From Paulownia fortunei (lineage: Eukaryota; Streptophyta; Magnoliopsida; Lamiales; Paulowniaceae), in NCBI GenBank assembly GCA_019321725.1, contig CM033121.1, positions 9,238,001 through 9,302,000 of the forward strand: 64,000 bases of DNA, given 5' to 3'. Position numbers and translations under genes: made by a program. Below, in pieces: positions 11,441 to 20,672 of the stretch (the first letter of the stretch is position 1; every line of letters starts with the position of its first letter). The notes below the pieces were generated by a model. That model did no database searches. It was not told the origin of the DNA and saw nothing but the letters and a program-made list of their open reading frames with translations.

Positions 11441-11951
11441 GTTGGCAAGTCAGCGACTAATCTCCTATAAGTGGTGGCTCAAAATAATCCCAAGCATATG
11501 AAAAAGTCCCATAAGTCGTGGATCAACACCATCCCGGGCATACTATTACAAGATTCTATGAACGGAGGCACAACGCCACCCCGAGCTTACTTTCAAATCA
11601 CCTGAGATAACTTGAGCTAAATCAAACGATCATAGAAAAGATACAACATACAAATGGAAGCAACACAATATGTAAAAATCAAAGGGCTTTACTCAATATG
11701 TTATAAATCAAAGTAGTAGAAGTGAAAATACATGCCAGTATTTGGCAAATATCAACACCGTAAGGGTAAAACCAAAACAAATAACCTAACATATGTTTAG
11801 AAAGCATAAAGCATAATCCTAAAATAATGGGGGAAGAAAAAAGGTGAAAAATCCTAAGGAGCGCCATCTTGGGGGCTACACATCCTGCCTGCATGTCCTA
11901 AGGCTCCTCAGCTGTAATGAATGCCTTAGAAATATCGTGAAGTGCTATAAT

Positions 11952-12359
11952 CTAGCCCTCGCCATCATCAGACACATTAGTATCAAGTAGCATCACATCC
12001 TCCTTAGAGAAGCAATCATCCTCCCTTAAAGTAGATGGGCAATCGTGGATGTTGCGATCATATATCTCAATAGCCCGCTCTAAGATAACCTGACTGAAGG
12101 CCTCAAAAGCCTTGAAGGCCTTTACTACAACAACCTCTTGGCAGGCTAGGAAATTCATTCCATCCTGGGATAAAATGATCCTCTCACTAGTCCTCACCTC
12201 ACAATCATGTTGGATCTTCAGCTTCTCCAGCTCTGAGGCCATCTTAGCCATCATTTTTTCATGGCGTGCAATCTCTTCAACACTCTTTTGCACTGCAGCC
12301 TCTAAGCACCCTATTGGTTCCTCCAAGTTAGCAAGTCGGCGACTAACCATGGTGGACAC
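11952..12359 (-). CDS. Antisense additional ORF (coiled coil) of the nested gypsy
   Basis: A minus-strand frame of 135 codons, MSTMVSRRLANLEEP through ASELEKLKIQHDCEVRTSE and VVVVKAFKAFEAFSQVI to DTNVSDDGEG, lies opposite to the host element. It has a predicted coiled coil (about residues 20-60), a possible amphipathic helix and an acidic tail. It sits where pol would be or between pol and the 3' LTR. Antisense extra ORFs in this position are known in some plant gypsy (Tat-lineage) elements, usually as the last exon of a spliced gene. Upstream pieces at 12690-13893 on the same strand may be earlier exons. Its role is unknown. The frame is open, unlike the sense-strand genes of the same element. 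Confidence 0.5.
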   Translation of the reverse strand: MSTMVSRRLANLEEPIGCLEAAVQKSVEEIARHEKMMAKMASELEKLKIQHDCEVRTSERIILSQDGMNFLACQEVVVVKAFKAFEAFSQVILERAIEIYDRNIHDCPSTLREDDCFSKEDVMLLDTNVSDDGEG

Positions 12360-12689
12360 AGTGAGGGCCTAGCCAAAAAAAAAGAAAAAGAAAAGATTAT
12401 CAACAAGGGAAAAAAATATTCCAAGTAAAGATAAAAAAACAAATAAACTACTTACTCAAGCTAAGCCTCCAGCCAACAGAGCATCCAAGTTAGATGAGGG
12501 AAATATGGCTAAGCTTGTTGAGATCATGCTTGCTGATAGCACTCCTGGTCCTACTCTAGCCTAGTAACATCTCAAAAGTATCCCACAGCGACACGATCCT
12601 TTCATGGCGGTTAATTCTATGAGAAAATAAGCTTGACCTAAGATTGTCTTTGGGAAGGGAGACATCTGTCTTCCCTCTTGGCCTCTTGC

Positions 12690-13893
12690 TCACAACGGGA
12701 GCATGTGGAAGTTTCGCTCATATCGTTGAGATGAAGACCTGTGCTCATCTCCAGTATGTCGAGATGAGAAGCACCTCTCCTCTAGATGAGCTCCAGCTAA
12801 CCTTGCGAGATTCTTTGTGTAGGCTTTGACTGCAACCACTTCCAAGTCTTTCCCTAAAAAAGAAAATAAAGCATACATAAGAGTATATATATAAATCAAA
12901 AGTAATTCAAAGTCAAGCAATATGAAGCATTCAAATACCTGTGAGAAATAAACATCTAACACAAAGGGCTGATGAAATAATCTTGCAGCCGTATATCGCT
13001 CCCTAAGCTTATTATGCAAGCTGCAAGAAATGGAAGGGATAGAAAGAGAACTATTCCACTCAAGGGAAAGCCCCCAACCATTATCTTTGATATAGAAGAA
13101 CTTTTTCTTTCAAGGACCAAGGGAAAAAACTACTCCATCTAAGAATCTATATCCTCGTTGGGGAAAAAATGGTAGAAAAACTCCCCAATCACCATTCTCG
13201 TGATGAAAAGACAGATGGAGTTATCTAAGGTCACTAACTCTCTCGAACAATGTTGAAACCCTTCAAAGTACATGTAAGAGTTAGGGCAACACAAAAGCCA
13301 TAAGCATATATGATCTCTACTAGAAGAGGAGAATGAGGAAGTGAGAATCCACAAATAAAGCTGAACATGTAAACAGTAAAGTATCTCATAGGATGCTTCC
13401 TAAGGCAAATATAACCTCTTCTAGAGTAAGATAAGATCTCCCCTGGACATAATACTATCTAATATGTTATAATTTATCACCCTACATCATACGGATACTA
13501 AACCACGGGTAGAATGATCATCCATTGACTTAGATGCCTCCTTAGGGACAAGCTTCTCCTAACTACCATTGTTATGACTACTATCACTATCATGATCTCC
13601 TATGAACTTGAACTACCCTCCTAGGATTCAAACTCCTCACACTCTAATAAATCAAACAAACACACAGGTAACCCCAAAAGTACATCCCTCAACTCAGGAT
13701 ATACTCTCTCAAGATACTCTGTGGAGATTGATTTTCTACCTAAGTCATTCACATAGGGATAAGAAAAATAGAAAGGAATAGGGTGAATTGAACTAAGGAC
13801 AACATGACCCATCAGGCCTACTACCCGAGAAAGAGCCCTGTCGAGTCGTAAAGGCCTCGGTAGGAGAAGAGATCGATCAAGGCAAAGCCTCAA
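12690..13893 (-). pseudogene. Upstream antisense coding pieces, putative gypsy-type transposon domain
   Basis: Three minus-strand open pieces precede the coiled-coil ORF: 13621-13893 (GRKSISTEYLERVYPELRDVL in a different order of frames, FSYPYVNDL), 13139-13354 (CPNSYMYFEGFQHCSREL, LVTLDNSICLF) and 12690-13019. The second resembles the 'putative gypsy type transposon' domain found in antisense ORFs of plant Tat elements, in which a P-N-S/A-W-x-Y-L-x-G-F phrase is usual. Splice sites were not worked out. The domain call is tentative. Confidence 0.35.
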
Positions 13894-14358
13894 CTAGGTG
13901 AAGGAAAACTGGTCGTGGTAAAGCCTGGGCCAGATGAAGATGCCAAGACCAAGTCATTCAAGCCTCGATTGGGCAAGAGAGCTACTGAGGTATCCCTGCA
14001 TCAGTAGTCGAAAGTTGGCCAGTCGAGGCCCCTTTCCCTTAGTTAGATAATGCAACCCATGTAGTGGCTCTACCTTGGACATTCACATGACATCATCTTA
14101 TTTCTCCCCTAATGTACTCGTAGACCTACTCTCCCAAACATGACTCCCTAGAAAAAAAGAGAGAAATGAGGAAGAAATTTGAAATTTTATCTTTAAAATA
14201 GCATACGTACCTCTAAAACTCATGACTTATAATATAAAAGAAAAATGAGCTCCCATACTAAATATGGGGAATGACCTTCACTCATCCCTTATATATGCTA
14301 AAGATGCTCTCCTACTTCTAATAGAACTTTCGACTCCCACCTCTTCGGTAAGCTGCCT

Positions 14359-14372
14359 GAGAGTTAGGGGGT
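14359..14372 (+). other. Polypurine tract of the nested gypsy
   Basis: GAGAGTTAGGGGGT immediately precedes the TGCATGATGG start of the 3' LTR. It primes plus-strand synthesis in LTR elements and shows that this element is on the + strand. Confidence 0.6.
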
Positions 14373-14713
14373 TGCATGATGGGTATGTTCACTTTATTTT
14401 ATTTTAGCCCAACACATATCTATTTTTTAGTCCAATTAAATTCACTAGTGTCCGTGCCCCCAAATAAGTAGGTATAAATACCCCCTCTCATTCATTTACA
14501 AGGTACGCACTTTATTTCTTATTTTTAGTTGGTAATTATTCTCTCTAGAATTCTTACTGACTTGGGCATCAATTGGGCTTCCCTAGAACAACCCCAAGGC
14601 CCTCCTAACAGTCTGTTCGTGTTGCAAGTTGGGAACCCAACTCTAGGAACAACAATGAGGATATAAAGAGTGGAGCGAAGTTGTCACAACTCAGTGTCTA
14701 AAGGCAACCCGCA
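14373..14713 (+). repeat. 3' LTR of the nested gypsy
   Basis: The LTR starts TGCATGATGGGTATG and ends AACCCGCA, followed by the target duplication TTAGA. It contains TATAAATACCCC at about 14473-14484. It is slightly shorter than the 5' copy and clearly diverged from it, so the insertion is old. Confidence 0.75.
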
Positions 14714-15220
14714 TTAGATATGTAAGTGGGACTGTTAAATTGGGTATATAGTATTTAGATGAAACAAATGCTAATTTAGTTAATTTTAGTGATGCTAATT
14801 GGGAAGGTAATGTTGATGATACAAAAAGCATTACTGGAAGTTGTTTTTATCTTGGTAATAATTTGATTTCATTAGTAATGAAAAAAAAATTATGTTTTAT
14901 TATCCACTGTTGAGTTAGAATATATTACGACAAGTAGTTATTATTCTCAATTGTTGTGGTTAAACAAATGTTAGAGAATTATGGGATAGGGAAAGATGTT
15001 TTAACTATAAATTATTATAATTTTAGTGCCATAAATATTTCTAAAAATCATGTGTAACATTCAAGGACAAAACACATAGTTATTTGATATCATTTCATAC
15101 GGGACTTAGTTGAGAGAAAGGTTATGAATATTGACTATATTTTAACTAAAAATTAACTAACTAATATTTTTACAAAAGCCCTTAACTCTCAATGATTTGA
15201 TGTATTGAAAAAGCCCCTGG
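14714..15220 (+). pseudogene. Copia RNase H remnant (continuation of the outer element)
   Basis: The frame continues the copia connection after the nested insertion: YVSGTVKLGI, stop, YLDETNANLVNFSDANWEG then NVDDTKSITGSCFYLGNN. This is the standard copia RNase H start (S-D-A-D-W-A-G in relatives). Later traces, ENYGI.. and FHTGLS, correspond to the end of pol near 15200. It has stops and is inactive. Confidence 0.65.
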
Positions 15221-16170
15221 GTGTCTCTGCTTGTTGTAGAAAGTATGTCAAAATAGTGTTGCAACATCTCATCAATAATATATATTTATTTAATTGTGCA
15301 ACACTCAGATACAACATCATCATGCATCTGATTGAAGTATAGGAATTAATGTATTATGTTATATAATCATTCTATATTTAAGTGTATCTACATGGCTGCT
15401 TGAGTGTGTTCCATAATTTAATGATTCATCTTGAAAAAATATTTGTCAACTGATTTGAACTGGAATCATGCAAGTTTTTCCTAGAATATTTTATGATCTA
15501 TTTATATTTAGAACATGATCGGAGGCCTTTGACAAAAAAAGCTACCTACTAAATATAGTGGAGCTATCCATGTGTAGATTTGATTCTCAGTATTTATTTT
15601 AAATATATGAAAAAGCACTACCAAGTGAAAAAAGCTACATATAGAGTAGAAGTTACTGGCTAAATCCATCATGCTTTTGTTTGTCTAAGTGTTCTGAATT
15701 TTCTAGGATAAAGATTCACAATTGATGGAGATAAGTGTTGTCATAGATGTTGCAACATTGAGGGAAGAATACTTGAACTTCAGTCATAATGATTCGTATT
15801 TTTGCCTGATATTTTTGTATTTTGATAATATATGCATCATAATTGAGCATATTTCAAGAACATTTCATCTTTATCTTGAGTGCAATGATTTTTGGCTAAA
15901 TTGATTTGAATTTGAAATAGGATTTGGATTCAAATAAATTTCCCAACTAACTCTTTTATTAAGGGATTTAGAATATGTGGGGTTGAAAACTAAATGGCTA
16001 ATAAATCTCTTGAGATATTTATCACAGATTTGGGCAAGAAATAGGGGGCATCTACTATTAGGTATTTAAACTCAGGTGTCACAACACTTTAATCTCGTGC
16101 CTTAGTTCTATTTTTATGTCGATTTCTCTTTATCTTTCTATCTTTATTTATCTATTGTCTCTCATTAGAG
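15221..16170 (+). other. Internal copia spacer between pol and env-like ORF
   Basis: The sequence is AT-rich, without a recognised domain and with one open frame of 60 codons at 15722-15904. It contains GTTGCAAC at 15258 and 15749. I see nothing else. Confidence 0.3.
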
Positions 16171-18147
16171 AATAAAATGATGAAAACTAGAAGTGAGATA
16201 CTAGCTAAAATGGTGGAAAGGATTTGAAGATAAACACGAGCCAGACTTACTATGGAAAAGATCCCATGTACAACTCTAATAGAGATGGTTCAACCAAAGA
16301 GTAGCAAACCACTACTTGCCCTACCTGCTCTACCACCGGTGAGTGATGTTGGAGGATCTGATGGTGTCTAAGTTGAAAATTATATTTAAACATAAAAGCC
16401 TGCTCAAGAAAAGCAATCTTGTGATAGTGCCCACACTGTGGAATCAAGTTCTGACACCTTTATGTCTGCAAATAAATCAGTGCATCATACTATAGACTCT
16501 AATTGCTTGCAAAATAGGGGATGTTGAAACACCTCTTGATAACTCCCCTATTGCTGACGAAGTTGAGTCCCACCCAGTTCTCTCATGGCCTAGACGTATT
16601 CCCTATTTCCCAAATGTTGCTCTTTCCAAGATTTCTCAGGATTAAAGAAGGGTAAGAAAAGAACCAAATCAAATTCAAAATATGAGGCAGAAAAACCACC
16701 ACTAAGGAGGTCCAAAAGGTTGAAGAAAATTTGGACGAGCTCTGATTCTGAAAGTAAATCTGGAGAACAGGAGCCATATGCTTTAGCCCCTAAGACTGTA
16801 GGCGAACCTAATCAATTATCCTATCAGAAGACTTGTCTGACTTAATGGGGGATTATTCAAAAAATCAGACATTATCACAGTCTGATGATGGAGCACAAGA
16901 TCAATCTAAGCCAAGTGATGAATTAGGAAATGATGAATCAGAGGGATGAGAAAACACTCTAATAAATGAGAGAGTGAGACAATGGAAATTGAAGAATAAT
17001 CTGATCTTGAAGTAAGACTTTATAACTCCTCTATATTTTATATGCTCATAATAAAAATGAGTGGAGTAAAATAATACAAAAGAAAATGCATTCTGAGTGA
17101 TGGATAAATATGACTAACGATAATAAAAGGGCTTTGTTGAGATTCTAGAACATAAATGATTGTTAGGTTCTATCACTAAGGCAACCTCATTTGTGAGGGG
17201 TGTGATTCAAGAATTTTATTGCAACTTGCCTTAAAGGATAAATAATCCAAAATATGAAATATTTGGGCGAATGTTTGTCCAAAAAACAGGATTTCCCTTG
17301 TCTGTTTAGAAAGATCATTGATATGGGCTCATTGACCAATTTGTACGAGACATGTATAGGTCCTTGTGGCAGCTCTAAAGCCTTTCATCCTTTTTTCACA
17401 ACGCTTTGAGAAATTAAGTATACTTTAAATTGAAGAAGGGAAATGAAGGATACCATACATATTATCTACTCCAGCAAGGCGAGCAATGATTCCAAAAATT
17501 GGCTTGCCAAGGTTATTAGGCCAATTTATACCAATGCAATGCAAAAGGATCGTTTGTTCCTTAACTACCACAGTTGTGTTTGTGGTTGGAGTCCAATTGC
17601 AAATTATGATTTTGTGTAGCATTGTTTATGTTGCAGTCAGATGCTTAACAAGACATTTCTTTTCGGTACTCGGCCACTCCACAATGTTCCTACTCAATCT
17701 TACAGCGGTTTTATCCATCCCTTCAGCTACTTTATATCCTTCAACATTAGAAAAACCAAGAAATTCATTGATCATAGTAGGGGTGAGATGATAAGGCTCT
17801 AGTTCCTAACTTTCCTCTGAGTGTTCCACCTTGTGTTAAAACATCTCCTACTTTTCTAGTTGAGATTCGTAGGCAGATAAAATTCTAGAATGAGAAGGAA
17901 ATTGACGTTCTCAAGCTTATTCAAGAACACCAATAGTCTACATCTTTGGCCATTTTTGGTTAAAAAAGGGGGTGAACCAAGTACTAATGTTGTAGCAGCA
18001 CCAGTTCAGGGGAGCAGGATGTTGAATCTGAGGATAAGAAGGCAGTAGAGGAGGGAGAGGAAAAAGATGCTGAGGAGGAAACAGATGATGAAGAAAGTGA
18101 TGATGAGGATGCTGAAGCAGGAAGTGATGATACTAATTAGGATGAAT
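16171..18147 (+). pseudogene. Env-like / plant-transposon-domain ORF of the outer copia
   Basis: A coding-like block begins near 16178 (MMKTRSEILAKMVER) and carries basic nuclear-targeting-like patches (PPLRRSKRLKKI at about 16698-16735). A middle module reads VREFYCNLP-like, INNPKYEIFGRMFV, then NWLAKVIRPIYTNAMQKDRLF. This pattern recalls the 'putative plant transposon protein' domain of Sirevirus-type additional ORFs. It ends in a very acidic tail at about 18005-18138 (EEGEEKDAEEETDDEESDDE) and a TAG stop. Frame shifts and stops interrupt it. The env-like name is traditional; no transmembrane or fusion segments are visible. Confidence 0.5.
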
Positions 18148-18462
18148 GAGATGATATTGATCATCACTATTTTCCACTTTAACTTTGTAATCAAATTATC
18201 TATGCTTTGATTTGATAATGAATGTGATGTCACTTTAGACAATTGTTTTGTCCCTTGTGTTTATATGCTGATGGATATTTTCTGCTTTTGTTATTTTGTT
18301 CATGCATCTAGGGAGAGTAGTACAAGTTTGAATTCTTTTTGATGTGATAATAATAGTGTTGCAACACTCATTTTCCAACATACTGTACTAGAAATAATTT
18401 TGAATTATAAAAAACTACATCTTATGTTTAATGGGAGTGTAAGTTAGTTTTTGACCAAAAAT

Positions 18463-18475
18463 ATCAAAGGGGGAA
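18463..18475 (+). other. Polypurine tract of the outer copia
   Basis: ATCAAAGGGGGAA precedes the 3' LTR start. The relation to the usual copia AAAGGGGGAGATTGTTAG is clear. Confidence 0.6.
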
Positions 18476-19245
18476 TATTAGAATTCATGGAAAGTGTCAC
18501 TTTGCATAGTAGGCAAGTGTTGCATGGGATGTTGCAACACTCACGATACAAAATTTAATAAACTCATGGTTAAATTAGTTTTATTCAATCTATACGGGTT
18601 TTCTTAATTCATGAATTTTGAAAATACTTATTCTAAATATGTTGTGAAATCAAAGTAAAGATAACCATGCTAAACTTCAAGATATGCTTGGTTTGGTTTG
18701 ATAATTAAAGAGAAGATCTTGGATGATTTTTAAATAAGAAAATAAATCAATATAAGGATCAACTCAAGATATACAGTTAATCAACACCCGATTTGTGGGA
18801 ATTTGACTGGAATTGAACGTGTTGCATATATACCAAGTTTAGGACCTTGAAGAAATAAGTGGATGAACTATATAGTACCACAACATGATTCAAGTGTGAG
18901 ATGAGTATACTCTTATACATTCTTCTAAAGAAAAAGGTGAAAGGTCTTCGGAAGATGAGTTGCATCAACGATCTGAAGGAGTTTAGAGTTGGAGGAAGTC
19001 CAACAATACTGATTAAATTCGAGGGGAACTTGTAAAAATAATTTATTAGTAGAAGACAAATAATGGTCTTCAATTTGAGAGAAAATCTTTAAACTGATTT
19101 AATTTCATATATTGTATTATGTAAAATTAATAACAATTAGTAGATTGTTTCTTTCTTAAAGCGTGCTCTCTTGCAGTAGGATTTTGTATCTGAAATACGT
19201 TAAAAATTCTTATGTTTATATAAAATTAATTTTTGACATTTGGTA
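18476..19245 (+). repeat. 3' LTR of the outer copia element
   Basis: It aligns by eye with 4287-5134 from TGTCA(C/T)TTTGCA(T/C)AGTAG onwards. The copy lacks about 90 bp near its end, including the hairpin seen in the 5' LTR. The right end is approximate, and no matching target duplication to GATAC (4282-4286) was found. Confidence 0.65.
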
Positions 19246-19512
19246 GGTCCAATAGGCTTTTCTCACTAACAACTTAGTTAATCTTTTTTATAAAGGGATG
19301 ACAAATACAAGCTAATTGTTAGTACGACCCATCACAACATTGAAGTGATCTTGCTGGCTCCCTATTTATGGACTCAATGCGTGACAAAATGGTATCAAAA
19401 ACATCCAAGGGTGCATGGTGTCTAAAGGGGTGATCCAATGTGCTGGATCAAGGGCCGCTCCCATCATGAGCCCTATGGTATGACAACTTTCTTCATATTT
19501 CCAGTTGAGGGA
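19246..19512. other. Intergenic, nothing recognised
   Basis: The sequence between the copia and the following MITE shows no gene, no clear repeat and no coding signal. Confidence 0.3.
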
Positions 19513-19889
19513 GTTTAGCTCAGCTTATAAGTTCTTTAATACATCTTATAAGATGTTTGAGAGTTTATAAGATTTTTAAAAGTATTTGGTTAATTTTTTA
19601 GAAAAATAACTTATAAACCTCCAAAATAATATATTAGGATCTTATAAGTTATTTTTGAAAAAATAAAAAGGTACTAACTTATTTTCAAAATAAGATCTTA
19701 TTTTAACAAATCCCTTTAATTTTGATAGTGTTAATTATAAAATTATCATTACAAACATTTTAAAAACTCTATAATCTTCTTTTATCCAAACATTACAATA
19801 ACTTATTTTTTAAATAAATCTAACATTTTATAAACTGTTTGATGTTATTGAAATTTATAAATTTTTTTTAAATAAACTTAGCCAAACAC
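19513..19889. mobile_element. Probable hAT-type MITE
   Basis: The left end reads GTTTAGCTCAGCTTATAAG. The reverse complement of the right end reads GTGTTTGGCTAAGTTTAT. Together they look like terminal inverted repeats of the GTTTGGC(T/C)AAGCTTAT kind, common in short non-autonomous hAT elements. The interior repeats CTTATAAG words on both strands. It lies about 0.8 kb upstream of the IDD gene. No target duplication was verified. Confidence 0.5.
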
Positions 19890-20276
19890 GTATCTCTATT
19901 TTCACGTTGTATGTCTTGCTTTTTGAAGTTCACAAAATTTTGTGTCGACAGGATGTTGATTAGGTCAGTATGGAGGATACTATTGAAGTTGTTGACTTAC
20001 ATAATTGACTAGTCTCTCACATAATACAAATGGAAGTGCCTTATGAGAATTTTAAGACGAAAAGAAAGACCATAATTAAACTCCATCTGCATATGCAAAC
20101 AAAACTACAATATATGCGGGACAAATACATATGCGCGGACGGGTGATGAACATCCAGGGTGGAGCACTGAAGCAGTAAAGATTAGGCATTAAAAACTCAT
20201 GCAGAAGGCTTAACTTGTCTCTTTTTAAGGATTTTTTCTTTGTACTTCTCCTACATGTCTTTTGTAAATTGTCCGA
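19890..20276. promoter_or_regulatory. Presumed promoter region of the IDD gene
   Basis: This is single-copy-looking sequence upstream of the CT repeat and first exon. No TATA box stands out near the CT tract. The call is by position only. Confidence 0.3.
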
Positions 20277-20300
20277 CTCTCTCTCTCTCTCTCTATCTCT
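20277..20300 (+). promoter_or_regulatory. CT microsatellite in the presumed IDD 5' leader
   Basis: A run of CT dinucleotides ends in CTATCTCT. Pyrimidine-rich stretches of this kind are common just after plant transcription starts. It lies about 370 bp before the proposed start codon, on the coding strand of the IDD gene. Confidence 0.45.
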
Positions 20301-20672
20301 GACTGATGATAGTTTAGTAATTTGGAAGCATGCATGCATGGAGGGATAGGAATTTGCAGGCTCATTTTCTGACTGGGAGGAGAAGCAGACAAACTACAGA
20401 TGCCCATTTTTTTTATTTTTTTATTTTTGACATAAAAAACTACCAGAATATAATTTGGATCGAATGATGCTGTTATCAACAGAATTATGATCTCATTACT
20501 GTATTGATTTTGATGGGCCCTGGCCTTTGATTGGGTTGGTATAGAATTTCTTCTTCTTTTTGTCCCCTACCAAACTTTCACCTCAGGCATACCGCCTAAG
20601 CGTATAATATCTGGCCAGGCCCCCAGCCCCTGGAACATGCAAATTGAATTCAGTTCATTAGAAGTTAGAACC

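Larger units (their letters stand above)
8389..14713 (+). mobile_element. Nested non-autonomous Ty3/gypsy (Tat-like) retrotransposon
   Basis: This insertion splits the copia RT/RNase H reading frame. It is flanked by TTAGA at 8384-8388 and 14714-14718, the expected 5-bp target duplication, and removing it restores the copia frame. It has two short LTRs, a gypsy primer-binding region, gag with a zinc knuckle and protease, but I find no RT, RNase H or integrase, so it depended on another element. In their place is an antisense coding block (11174-13893). At 6.3 kb it fits the large-derivative class of Tat-lineage elements. The lineage is inferred. Confidence 0.75.
4287..19245 (+). mobile_element. 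Large degenerate Ty1/copia retrotransposon with env-like ORF (Sirevirus-like), split by a nested gypsy
   Basis: The element has direct repeats at both ends (4287-5134 and about 18476-19245), a primer-binding site related to initiator tRNA-Met, and in copia order: gag, protease, integrase traces, RT, RNase H, an env-like ORF, a polypurine tract and the 3' LTR. Excluding the nested insertion at 8389-14713, it is about 8.6 kb. Copia size plus an extra ORF between RNase H and the 3' LTR suggests the Sirevirus group; that placement is inference. Stops occur in every domain, so it is not functional. The right boundary is uncertain because the 3' LTR has lost sequence relative to the 5' LTR. Confidence 0.75.

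Noticed and set aside
20076..20479. Minus-strand open frames upstream of the IDD gene
   Set aside because: They overlap the CT repeat and the presumed IDD leader and have low-complexity composition; read as chance.
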